Origin: Chthoniobacteraceae bacterium
GTDB lineage: Bacteria; Verrucomicrobiota; Verrucomicrobiia; Chthoniobacterales; Chthoniobacteraceae
Assembly (NCBI GenBank): GCA_947449735.1
Contig: CANFTB010000004.1
Span: 1 to 64,000 of the forward strand
Direction: 5' to 3'
Length of the DNA stretch: 64,000 nt
Position 1 is the stretch's first letter, and every line of letters starts with the position of its first letter. Shown here piece after piece: positions 52,233-59,817 of the stretch. The position numbers were made by a program, and so were the translations under genes. Below the pieces are notes generated by a model that made no database searches, had not been told where the DNA came from, and saw only the letters and a list, made by a program, of their open reading frames with translations.

Positions 52233-53033
52233 CTAGAACGGGATGCTGATGCCTGTGGTAAACGTCAGGAAGTTCTTCTTAGGGTTCGTGGGAATCATAT
52301 CGCTATTGGTCATGTAACCGGTAACGCCCATCGAAAACGTTGCGTCTTTGGAGACGAAATCTACCGGAACCGATCCGGTTAGGCCTAGGGAGCCGTAGCC
52401 GATGCCAGCCTTGGTTCCGCCCGGGTGGTAGCCGCTCGTCTCATACTCGAGTGAGGCCGGAACAGAGAAACTCACAGGACCGGCTTTGAAATCGTAACCT
52501 GCGCTGAGAACGACGACAGTGCCGGATTCGTAACCTGTGGCAATGCGCTCGTGAATCAACAACGAGGGCTTGAGGAAGGTGTCCACGGCAAATTTGAGCT
52601 CCACGGCTTGCTCGTTCTGGTTGAGGTACATCCACTGCTGGTACAGCGCTGTGGTGGTGAGGATGCCTGTGGTATATGCGCCGCCAGCCCAAACGTCTAC
52701 TTCCTGGATCCGGTTGCCTATGCTTGATTTAGCACGGTCATTCACGTCCCACCAGGTGCCGAGGATGAGCTTGAAGTCACTGTTGATGGCCTTGCTCAGC
52801 TCAAGAGTGGGATGAAAAAGAACTGTGTGCAGTCCCTGACCGGAACCCCAGATGTCCTGACCGAAGGAGACGAAGTGGGAGTCGAGGTTGAGGCTGAGGT
52901 TTCCGGTGATCGACGGCTTGGCTGCGGCGGGTTCGGCGGCGACTGCTTTTTCAGCGGAGCCAGCCCAGGAGAGCACGGGGAGTGCCACCATTGCGGCAAG
53001 GGCCAGCGTGGATTTGGAGCGGATTTTTGTCAT
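52233..53033 (-). CDS. Outer-membrane beta-barrel protein of the urea-uptake locus
   Basis: A 266-residue protein with a signal peptide (about 1-32, ending in AVAAEPAAA). Its remainder is alternating-strand sequence ending FTTGISIPF, a terminal aromatic as in outer-membrane barrels. Repeated strand-turn patterns such as SVPASLEYETSGYHPGGTKA and GYMTNSDMIPTN are visible. It is 165 bases before urtA on the same strand and has its own promoter. It is plausibly the entry channel for urea or amides; no known family could be named. Confidence 0.75.
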   Translation of the reverse strand: MTKIRSKSTLALAAMVALPVLSWAGSAEKAVAAEPAAAKPSITGNLSLNLDSHFVSFGQDIWGSGQGLHTVLFHPTLELSKAINSDFKLILGTWWDVNDRAKSSIGNRIQEVDVWAGGAYTTGILTTTALYQQWMYLNQNEQAVELKFAVDTFLKPSLLIHERIATGYESGTVVVLSAGYDFKAGPVSFSVPASLEYETSGYHPGGTKAGIGYGSLGLTGSVPVDFVSKDATFSMGVTGYMTNSDMIPTNPKKNFLTFTTGISIPF

Positions 53034-53174
53034 GGTGTGCTGTGTTTTGATTTCAACTAAGTGCGCCGCATCTGCGGGCAAGTTCCCTAAAGCAACGGCC
53101 GTGCCACGGTGCCAAAGCGGGTCTTTTCAAGGAGCTGCACTGTTTGTAAGCTATTGATGAAAAGTAGTTTGATG

Positions 53175-53203
53175 GTTTTAAAATTTCACCAGAAATTTTT
53201 CAA
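53175..53203 (-). promoter_or_regulatory. Promoter of the outer-membrane/urea-uptake genes with embedded palindrome
   Basis: On the minus strand TTGAAA, 17 bases, TAAAAC. The spacer contains AAAATTTC-ACCA-GAAATTTT (53180-53199), a perfect 8-bp palindrome lying between -35 and -10. The position suggests repression or steric control by a dimeric regulator. About 140 bases of leader separate it from the ATG at 53033. Confidence 0.6.
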
Positions 53204-53224
53204 CGGCGGGATCTTGTTGCGCTC

Positions 53225-53249
53225 AAAAAACGACACCTCCTCGGGGTGT
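53225..53249 (-). terminator. Weak Rho-independent terminator candidate
   Basis: The minus strand reads ACACC-CCGAGGA-GGTGT, then CG and TTTTTT. The stem is only 5 bp. It would separate rluB transcription (ending at 53530) from the outer-membrane gene promoter just downstream. Confidence 0.4.
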
Positions 53250-53529
53250 TGCTCAAAAAAAGGCAGCTGGCATTCGTCCGGTGTTCGAATTTGAACGCGC
53301 CGCCGAACGGTCTCGCAGATTGGAGCAAGAGCAATGGCCGGCGAGCCAGATGGGGCGTTGCTGGCGGTGGTCCTGGCGCGGGACTATCGGTGTGTGACGC
53401 TTGCAAGAATGGCCCACGCGCGCTCAGTGCTGGAGTGTCACAGGGCGCAGCCACCCCTGTGGCTGGCGCCTAGGCTGAACCTGAGCGCGGATTGCGGCGG
53501 AACGAATGAACCCGGGGGGGACGCGTCAG
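53250..53529. other. Intergenic stretch with no supported feature
   Basis: Short open frames occur on both strands but none looks like a protein. It contains the 3' end of rluB. No RNA or repeat was recognised. Confidence 0.5.
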
Positions 53530-54438
53530 TTACGCGTCGCGTCTGAACCGGCGCTGGGGGCGGTCGCTTTCGTTGCGCGGGCGGGGGGCGCGGGACTGAT
53601 CCGGACCGGCTTTTGTCTGCCTGGGTTCAGCGTGCGCATCCGAGGCGCGCCGGGGGCGCATCGTTCGGCCGGTGGCGGGCGGTATGGAGCGGATCGGGGT
53701 GCTGGCGTCGGTTTCTGGACCGTTTTCCGCGGCGCGCCTGCGCGGGGAGCGTCCTGCTTTGAGGTCGGCGACGTCCTTTGGGGAAAGCATGCGCCACATT
53801 CCGGCGCGGAGTTTTTCAATGCGGAGCGTGCCGATCCGGACGCGGCGGAGGCTTTCGACTTCGTAGCCGCATTCATAAAGCATCAGGCGGATCTGGCGCT
53901 TGATGCCCTGGGTGAGGATGATCTGCAATTTGTTGGGGGCGAGGAGTTCAATTTCCTCCATCTTGGCCCTGCCGCCTTCGATTTGAAAACCCCGGAGGAG
54001 TTTTTCGCGGTGCTCGGGATTGAAGGGTTTGTCGATGACGACCTCGTATTCCTTTTCGATCTTAAACCCCGGATGAGTGAGGGAGAGGGAAAGGTCGCCG
54101 TCATTTGTGACGATGAGGAGGCCGTCGCTTTCCATGTCGAGGCGGCCGACGTGGTAGACGCGGGGCCAGTCTTCGGGAAGGAGGTCGAAGATGGTGCGGC
54201 GGGCGCGTTCGTCGGAGGCGGTGCAGAGAAATCCGCGCGGTTTGAAGAGGACGGCGTGGATGATCTCTTCGGGTTGCACGATTTTGCTGCCCACTTTGAC
54301 GACGTCGCCGGGAGCGACGAGGGTGCCGAGGTCATCGATGATGCGGCCGTTGATTTTGACGCGGCCTTCTTTGATGAGCGTTTCGACGCTGCGTCGGGAG
54401 CCGAGGCCGCAGGAGGCAAGATAACGGTTGAGTCGCAT
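53530..54438 (-). CDS. rluB: Pseudouridine synthase, RluB/RsuA family
   Basis: A 302-residue rRNA pseudouridine synthase. The S4 domain is at the N-terminus (LNRYLASCGLGSRRSVETLI). The catalytic Asp is D101 in GRLDMESDGLLIVTNDG, with LFKPRGFLCT before it and RQIRLMLYECGYEV after. RIGTLRIEKLRAGMWRML closes the domain. A tail of about 60 residues is Arg/Pro-rich and probably binds RNA. RluB and RsuA cannot be told apart here, so the site (23S or 16S) is uncertain. It is divergent from rex. Confidence 0.9.
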   Translation of the reverse strand: MRLNRYLASCGLGSRRSVETLIKEGRVKINGRIIDDLGTLVAPGDVVKVGSKIVQPEEIIHAVLFKPRGFLCTASDERARRTIFDLLPEDWPRVYHVGRLDMESDGLLIVTNDGDLSLSLTHPGFKIEKEYEVVIDKPFNPEHREKLLRGFQIEGGRAKMEEIELLAPNKLQIILTQGIKRQIRLMLYECGYEVESLRRVRIGTLRIEKLRAGMWRMLSPKDVADLKAGRSPRRRAAENGPETDASTPIRSIPPATGRTMRPRRASDAHAEPRQTKAGPDQSRAPRPRNESDRPQRRFRRDA

Positions 54439-54588
54439 GAGGATGGTAAAATGAGGTGCCGGGCGGGCCCAGAGTGGGCGGGATCATCGGGCAAACGGGG
54501 GAAGGGGGCAACTTATTGCATCTTTGAACGCGCAACCTCTCGTTTACATCCGTGGCCAAGCGAGTGATAGTTGCGGGATTGTGCAGCC

Positions 54589-55209
54589 ATGAGCCGAGGC
54601 CCCATCCCCCGCAAAACTGTTTATCGACTGTCCCTTTACTACCGAGTCCTGCAGCGGCTCCGGGGCAATCTTATTGAAACCGTGTCCTCGGCCTCGCTGG
54701 CGAAGGTTTCGGGGGTGAAGCCGACGCAGTTGCGCAAGGATCTGGCGTATCTGGGGCATTTCGGGACGCGGGGTTTGGGATACAGCGTGGAGGGGTTGTG
54801 TGTGAAGCTGGTGGAGGTGATGGGCACGGCGAGCTTGCAGCCGGTCATTTTGGTGGGCGTGGGCCAGCTGGGGTCCGCCTTGCTGGGATACGACGGGTTC
54901 GAGAGAGAGGGTTTCGAGATTGTGGGGGCGTTCGACCTGGACGAGGGGCGTCGCCGGCCGGGGAAGGTGAAGGTCAAGACGATGGCGATGAGCGCGCTGC
55001 CGGATTTTGTGAGGGAGCGTGGGATCAAGATTGCGATCTTGAGCGTGCCCGGTCACGTGGCGCAGGAGGTGGCCAACGAACTGATTGAAGCTGGCATTCA
55101 GGCGATCCTGAATTTTGCGCCGGCGGTGCTGCAGGTTCCGGAGCATGCGGTGGTGAACTCTGTGAACTTGGCGGCGGAGCTGGAAAACTTGAGTTACTTC
55201 ATCCGCTAG
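54589..55209 (+). CDS. rex: Redox-sensing transcriptional repressor Rex
   Basis: A 206-residue Rex that senses the NADH/NAD ratio and represses fermentation and respiration genes. The winged-helix N-terminus is PRKTVYRLSLYYRVLQRLRG, with KPTQLRKDLAYLGHFGTRGL. The Rossmann fold begins ILVGVGQLGSALLGY (GxGxxG at 90-95), and AVVNSVNLAAELENLSYFI closes it. I start at ATG (MSRGPIPRKT); an upstream TTG would add six residues. No Rex operator (TTGTGA-6-TCACAA) is seen in its own promoter region. Confidence 0.95.
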   Translation: MSRGPIPRKTVYRLSLYYRVLQRLRGNLIETVSSASLAKVSGVKPTQLRKDLAYLGHFGTRGLGYSVEGLCVKLVEVMGTASLQPVILVGVGQLGSALLGYDGFEREGFEIVGAFDLDEGRRRPGKVKVKTMAMSALPDFVRERGIKIAILSVPGHVAQEVANELIEAGIQAILNFAPAVLQVPEHAVVNSVNLAAELENLSYFIR

Positions 55210-55234
55210 TCCGGGGAGGCAGGCGAAACGACTG

Positions 55235-56074
55235 ATGCAACTGGTTTCTCTGGGCAGGCCGCTTCTGGCGCTGGAATTGACATTGAACAGCGGGCAGGCC
55301 TTCCACTGGCTGCGCGAGGGAGATGGGTGGCTGGGGGCGGTGGGAAGCGAGGCGGTGTATTTGGAGCAAAAAGACGGCGAATTGTTTGTGAACGCGGGCG
55401 CGGAAGAGGCCGCCGCGGGGTATCTGGCGCTGGACCATCCTCTGGAGGAGATCGAGGCGACGTTTCCGCAGGATCCCGTGACGCGGGAGGCGCTGGAATT
55501 TTGCAGGGGGATGCGGATTCTGCGGCAGCCGAGCTGGGAAGCGCTGGCGACGTTTATCACGTCCTCGATGAAGCAGGTGGCCCACATCGCGCAGATTTCG
55601 CATACGCTGCGGAAGAGGTACGGACGGCGCCTGATTTTGGGCGGACGGGAAGTTTACGCCTATCCCGAGCCGGCGGCGCTGGCGGCTTTAGCGGAGGCGG
55701 ATTTGCGGGCGTGCGCTTTGGGTTACCGGGCGGCCAATTTGCAGGCTTCGGCGAGGTTGGTGGCGGAGGGGGGCGTGGATTTGGGGGTGGTGGCCGGGCT
55801 TCCGGACGTGGAGGCGCAGATGGAGCTGCGGCGGCTGCCCGGCGTGGGCGAAAAGGTGGCGAACTGTGCGCTGCTGTTTGGTTTTGAGCGTCTCAAGGCG
55901 TTTCCGGTGGATGTGTGGATTGAGCGGGTCATTCGGGAGCGTTATTTTTCAAAGAAACGAAAAGTTACGGCGGCGATGATAAGAGGATTTTGCGGGAAGG
56001 CGTTTGGGCCTTACGGTGGGTACGCCCAGCAATATCTCTTTCATCACGCCCGATTGACGTGGAAAAAGGGGTAG
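55235..56074 (+). CDS. OGG1-type 8-oxoguanine DNA glycosylase / AP lyase
   Basis: A 279-residue HhH-GPD glycosylase. The N-terminal domain (LELTLNSGQAFHWLREGDGW) resembles the OGG1 N-terminal fold. The helix-hairpin-helix holds LRRLPGVGEKVANC with catalytic K207, and D226 lies in FPVDVWIER. Both key residues are kept, so excision of 8-oxoguanine plus strand cleavage is expected. It follows rex by 25 bases on the same strand. The iron-sulfur cluster of MutY/Nth enzymes is not present. Confidence 0.88.
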   Translation: MQLVSLGRPLLALELTLNSGQAFHWLREGDGWLGAVGSEAVYLEQKDGELFVNAGAEEAAAGYLALDHPLEEIEATFPQDPVTREALEFCRGMRILRQPSWEALATFITSSMKQVAHIAQISHTLRKRYGRRLILGGREVYAYPEPAALAALAEADLRACALGYRAANLQASARLVAEGGVDLGVVAGLPDVEAQMELRRLPGVGEKVANCALLFGFERLKAFPVDVWIERVIRERYFSKKRKVTAAMIRGFCGKAFGPYGGYAQQYLFHHARLTWKKG

Positions 56075-56145
56075 GTGGGCGACACCCGCCTCTTTTTTGC
56101 CTGCCTTTTCCAAGCGCTCCCTCATTTTTACGCCCCGACCCCTGC

Positions 56146-56868
56146 ATGAAAGTAGACGCCGTCCTTCAGCCCTCTGAACTTCCGTTTCTCTCGAAACGGG
56201 GGGGGGCCGGCGTTGTCTGCGTTGTTTTTGACGTCCTGAGGGCCACTTCAAGTATGGTCACGGGTTTGGCGTATGGGGTGTCGGAGATTTTTCCGGCCGC
56301 AACGATTGAAGCGGCCATGGAGTTGAAGAAACGCCATCCGGGAGCTTTGCTAGGCGGGGAAAGGCGAGGCGACCGGATTGAGGGGTTTGATCTGGGTAAT
56401 TCTCCGGCCGACTATGTTGGCCGCGAGGGAGCCTCGATTATCATGACCACCACCAACGGCACGGTTGCACTGCAGGCGTGCGCCGGCGTGGGCACATTGC
56501 TGGTGGGGGCGCTTTCGAATCTGAGGGCGGTCGCCGCGGCGGTGCGCAGCCTGAACCCCGGGACGCTTCTGGCCGTGTGTTCTGGAACCGGAGACGGGGT
56601 CGCCCTCGAGGATGTCTGGGCAGCAGGCGCATTGGTGGAGCATTTTCCGGAGGCTGAATGGTCGGATGCCGCCCTGACGGCGCAGGCGCTGAAGCGTGCC
56701 TTGCCGGACGCGTGGGAGGCGTTGAGACGTTCCTCCAACGGCCGTGCGCTGCTTGCGAAGGACCGGGGTGCGGATATCGAATGGTGCGCCTCGCTCGACC
56801 GGTTTGAAGCGGTGGGGATGATGCGGGACGGCGTCGTGGGCCTGTTTAGGGAAGGAGGCGTGGCGTGA
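56146..56868 (+). CDS. comB: 2-phosphosulfolactate phosphatase (ComB family)
   Basis: A 240-residue ComB-like phosphatase. The acidic motif VVFDVLRATSSMVTGLAYG and the LLGGERRGDRIEGFDLGNSP, TTTNGTVALQA and VCSGTGDGVALEDVWAAGAL segments are characteristic. ComB acts in coenzyme M synthesis in methanogens; bacterial members may make sulfolactate. No comA or comC gene is adjacent, so the physiological substrate is uncertain. The stop overlaps the GTG start of the next gene. Confidence 0.85.
   Translation: MKVDAVLQPSELPFLSKRGGAGVVCVVFDVLRATSSMVTGLAYGVSEIFPAATIEAAMELKKRHPGALLGGERRGDRIEGFDLGNSPADYVGREGASIIMTTTNGTVALQACAGVGTLLVGALSNLRAVAAAVRSLNPGTLLAVCSGTGDGVALEDVWAAGALVEHFPEAEWSDAALTAQALKRALPDAWEALRRSSNGRALLAKDRGADIEWCASLDRFEAVGMMRDGVVGLFREGGVA
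56852..56856 (+). promoter_or_regulatory. Shine-Dalgarno GGAGG deciding the GTG start at 56865
   Basis: GGAGG is within the end of comB, about eight bases before GTG. It supports coupled translation of the TonB-like gene from an overlapping start. Confidence 0.55.
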
Positions 56869-57971
56869 AGTGGGAACTGCCGCGTTTTGCGCGGAGAATC
56901 ATCAACTCCGCGCCGGATTTGAGCGATCAACCGGACGAGATCCAGGCTGTTTCGGGCGTTCTGGGTTCGATGGCGGTGCACCTGCTGCTTCTGGTGGTTT
57001 GGCTGTTTTTTCAGGACGGCTGGTTTGGCCGGATGATGCTGGCGCTTCCCCGCAAGACGGTGCCGATCGAGATTGTGATTCAAACCACTTCTATTTTGCC
57101 GGAGCGCATGGTGGTGCCCCTGGACGGTACCAAGGACCAGGAGCGGGTGGATTCGGCTGGGTTGCAGGAGAGCAAAGAGCCGGTGAAGGACGCGAAGTTT
57201 CAGTCCGACAAGAATCTTCAGGCGGGAAGCAAGGAGCGTCCGACGGGAACGGCGCAGAGGCCGCAAGTGAACGCCCAGCAGCGGCTGCCTGACAAGGCGA
57301 TGGTGCAGAGGGAGGCTCGCACTGGCAGCGTGGAGGCCCGTCCGCCCAAATCGGCAAACGATGTGGCGCGCATGGGGGGGAGCAGCGCGTCTTCAAAGGT
57401 GGCATCGCTTGCCAAAAAGAAGGCGAACCAGCCTGAGCCTGCGATGGAAAGCGAACGCGTCGAAGACATCGAGGATTTGGGAGGGGAGCTGGTATTCAGG
57501 AAGGTGGCCGCGGGGGTCGCGGCGCCGGTGAAGGTCAGTGAGAAGGTGGGGTCGGGCAAGAAGCAGAAGGACGTGGAGGATTCCGGCGAGGACACGGCGG
57601 AGGAGGGGAAGCAGGCCAGCAAGACGAACGGCGGGTTGGAGCAGAACGGGAAGCAGGGGGTCAACGCATCGAAGACCCCGATGGCGGCCTATATGAAATC
57701 TGTGAGCCGTGCGATTGGCGCGAGGTGGAATCTTTTGATCAAGTCGCGCATGGATTCTTTGGAAACAGGGATGGCGAAGGTGCGTTTTCGGGTTGCGCCG
57801 GACGGGTCCGTGCGCGAGGTGATGCTCGAGCAGAGCACGGCGAACCGGGAATTTTCGGATCTGTGCCAGGACATCGTCCGACAGGCCCAGCTGGATCCGC
57901 CCCCGCCGGAAGCCAAACCGCTGCTTAAAAATGGACTTTTGGAAATCCCGTTCACCTTTTCTCTCTACTAA
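56865..57971 (+). CDS. TonB-like energy-transducing protein
   Basis: A 368-residue protein with one N-terminal membrane helix (GSMAVHLLLLVVWLFF, about residues 34-50) and a long Lys/Glu/Pro/Gln-rich periplasmic spacer to about residue 265. A C-terminal TonB/TolA-like domain follows (YMKSVSRAIGARWNLLIKSR, MAKVRFRVAPDGSVREVMLE, ending LEIPFTFSLY). With ExbB- and ExbD-like genes directly downstream this forms an energised outer-membrane complex. It may act with the TonB receptor at 38937, but cognate pairing is not shown. It could equally be a TolA-like subunit. Confidence 0.75.
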   Translation: MKWELPRFARRIINSAPDLSDQPDEIQAVSGVLGSMAVHLLLLVVWLFFQDGWFGRMMLALPRKTVPIEIVIQTTSILPERMVVPLDGTKDQERVDSAGLQESKEPVKDAKFQSDKNLQAGSKERPTGTAQRPQVNAQQRLPDKAMVQREARTGSVEARPPKSANDVARMGGSSASSKVASLAKKKANQPEPAMESERVEDIEDLGGELVFRKVAAGVAAPVKVSEKVGSGKKQKDVEDSGEDTAEEGKQASKTNGGLEQNGKQGVNASKTPMAAYMKSVSRAIGARWNLLIKSRMDSLETGMAKVRFRVAPDGSVREVMLEQSTANREFSDLCQDIVRQAQLDPPPPEAKPLLKNGLLEIPFTFSLY

Positions 57972-57975
57972 TCTG

Positions 57976-58653
57976 ATGCAAATGAACACTCACGCAGTCG
58001 ACTCCCTGGTTCAATTTTTCAACAAGGGCGGTCTATTCATGTATTTTCTGGCGGCCTGCTCTGTGGTCGGCGTGGCTGTGATTCTGTTGAGGCTGCTGGG
58101 ACTGAGGCGGGATCTGGCGGTGCCTCCGGTGCTGCGAGTGGAGGTGGAGCGCATGCAGCCCGGAAGTGAGAACCTGACCGGCCGGCTCGCGGCCTTTTTG
58201 ATGGGGGACCGCTCTCCGATGGGGCGCATTGTGCGCGTGGCGCTCAAGCATCTGGACGTGACGCGCTCGGAAAACCAGGACGCGGTGCAGGTGGCGGCCC
58301 GGCGGGAGATTGTGCGTTTGGAGCAGGGGCTGTTTATTTTGGAGATTCTGGTGGGAATCACGCCCTTGCTGGGGCTGCTGGGGGCCGTTTCCGGGTTGGT
58401 GAAGGTTTTCGGAGCGTTCGGCGAAGCGGCGGGGCAGAGTGATCCGCACCTGATTGCGAGCGGGATTTCAGAGGCGCTGAGCACGACGGTTGTGGGGCTG
58501 GCGATTGCCATTCCGTGCCTGGTGGCGCACTCGTATTTTGTGCGCAAGGTGGAGACCATCGCCTCCGAGATGGAATCGATCGTCTCTCTGCTACTCACCA
58601 AGTGCTACCAGCACACCGCCCTTCAGCGCAGCGCGCAGGAGGCCGCCGAGTAA
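57976..58653 (+). CDS. exbB: MotA/TolQ/ExbB-type proton channel
   Basis: A 225-residue inner-membrane protein with three spans: GLFMYFLAACSVVGVAVILL, GLFILEILVGITPLLGLLGA and LSTTVVGLAIAIPCLVAHSY. The motif GITPLLGLLGAVSGLVKVFG and SGISEALSTTVVGLAIAIP are typical of ExbB/TolQ. It starts four bases after the TonB-like stop. ATG at 57976 is used; an upstream frame is too short of signal. It would carry protons to drive the TonB-like protein. Confidence 0.9.
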   Translation: MQMNTHAVDSLVQFFNKGGLFMYFLAACSVVGVAVILLRLLGLRRDLAVPPVLRVEVERMQPGSENLTGRLAAFLMGDRSPMGRIVRVALKHLDVTRSENQDAVQVAARREIVRLEQGLFILEILVGITPLLGLLGAVSGLVKVFGAFGEAAGQSDPHLIASGISEALSTTVVGLAIAIPCLVAHSYFVRKVETIASEMESIVSLLLTKCYQHTALQRSAQEAAE

Positions 58654-58710
58654 GGGCGCGCCGGGCTGGCAAGGCATTCGACTAAATAACTCCACAACAG
58701 AACGCGCCCT

Positions 58711-59130
58711 ATGAGCATGAGTTTTTATCCAAAGCGCCGGCGAGTTCCGCAGGTGATGATCGTGTCGCTCATCGACATTTTCGCGATCCTGCTGATCTTC
58801 GTGATCGTCTCCACGACGTTCCGCAAGGAGCAGCCGGCCGTGACGATTCGTTTGCCTGAATCCAAGACCGCGGCGGTGTCCCAGCCAAAGCGGGAGCCCT
58901 TGGTGCTCACCATTTCCAAGGATTCCGAACTGTTTTTGGACGACAAGCCCGTCGTCCTTGAGCGACTGGCGCCGCTGCTCAGGCAGTTGGTCCAGCGGGA
59001 TCCCGGCACCTTTTTCGCCCTGAACGCTGATCGTGACGCTCCGTTTGGCACGGTGATGCGCGTGCTTGAGGGGTTGAAAGAAGCCGGCGTGAAGGGCAGC
59101 CTCACCGCATTCATGGAGCGTTCCAAATGA
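58711..59130 (+). CDS. exbD: ExbD/TolR-type protein
   Basis: A 139-residue protein with one N-terminal membrane span (VSLIDIFAILLIFVIVSTTF) that contains the functional Asp of ExbD/TolR. A periplasmic domain follows, ending MRVLEGLKEAGVKGSLTAFM. It partners the ExbB-type channel 57 bases upstream. The stop overlaps the def start by four bases. Confidence 0.88.
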   Translation: MSMSFYPKRRRVPQVMIVSLIDIFAILLIFVIVSTTFRKEQPAVTIRLPESKTAAVSQPKREPLVLTISKDSELFLDDKPVVLERLAPLLRQLVQRDPGTFFALNADRDAPFGTVMRVLEGLKEAGVKGSLTAFMERSK

Positions 59131-59672
59131 TTTTGCCAATTATATTCTTTAACGACCCCATCCTGCGCACCGTGGGTGCGCGCGTGGAGGTGATCAACGA
59201 CGAGATCAAGCGTTTCGCCGCGGACATGATCGACACCATGCGGGACGCCGACGGGGTCGGCCTCGCGGCGCAGCAGGTTGGCAAGGCGTTGCAGATGGCG
59301 GTGGTGGACGTTGCCGGCGTGGAGGACCGGCCCAGCAAGATGTGGGTCAACGGCGAGGAGGTGAACCCGGACGCGCACATGCCGATGGTTTTGGTAAATC
59401 CTGAATTGACTCCGGGTAAGGAGAAGGAGGTGGGGGTCGAGGGATGCCTTTCCTTTCCAAAAATGAACGCCGACATCGTGCGTTTCGCTAGAGTGCGCTG
59501 TCGTGCGCTCACTCTGGACGGGGAGACCTTGGACTTTGAGTCGGAAGGGTTGCTTTCAAGGGCCCTGCAGCACGAGGTGGATCATTTGAACGGCGTTCTG
59601 TTCATAGACAGGATGAGCTCTGCGGCGAAGGTGGGACTGGCTGGCAAGCTGAAGCGGCTGGCGAAACGCTAG
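59127..59672 (+). CDS. def: Peptide deformylase
   Basis: A 181-residue metal-dependent deformylase that removes formyl from new proteins. All three family motifs are present: GVGLAAQQ (43-50), EGCLSFP with Cys107 and QHEVDHL with His149 and His153. The length is normal. ATG overlaps the exbD stop (ATGA), an uncommon neighbour. The spacer after it (145 bases) leads to carB. Confidence 0.97.
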   Translation: MILPIIFFNDPILRTVGARVEVINDEIKRFAADMIDTMRDADGVGLAAQQVGKALQMAVVDVAGVEDRPSKMWVNGEEVNPDAHMPMVLVNPELTPGKEKEVGVEGCLSFPKMNADIVRFARVRCRALTLDGETLDFESEGLLSRALQHEVDHLNGVLFIDRMSSAAKVGLAGKLKRLAKR

Positions 59673-59817
59673 ATTGGGCTGTGGAGGGGTTGGCCCCGGT
59701 CCGGATTCGCTGTGTTTACCGGGAATTTAGCTGTGTCCGCGGCTTGTAGCTTATTTTTCATTTGCCTACCGTTGCCCAGCACGGGGCTGTCTGTTTAAGC
59801 TCCGCACACTTTTGCCC

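Noticed and set aside
54439-54588. Rex operator in the rex promoter
   Set aside because: No TTGTGA-6-TCACAA-like palindrome is present; only a short partial match near 54515.
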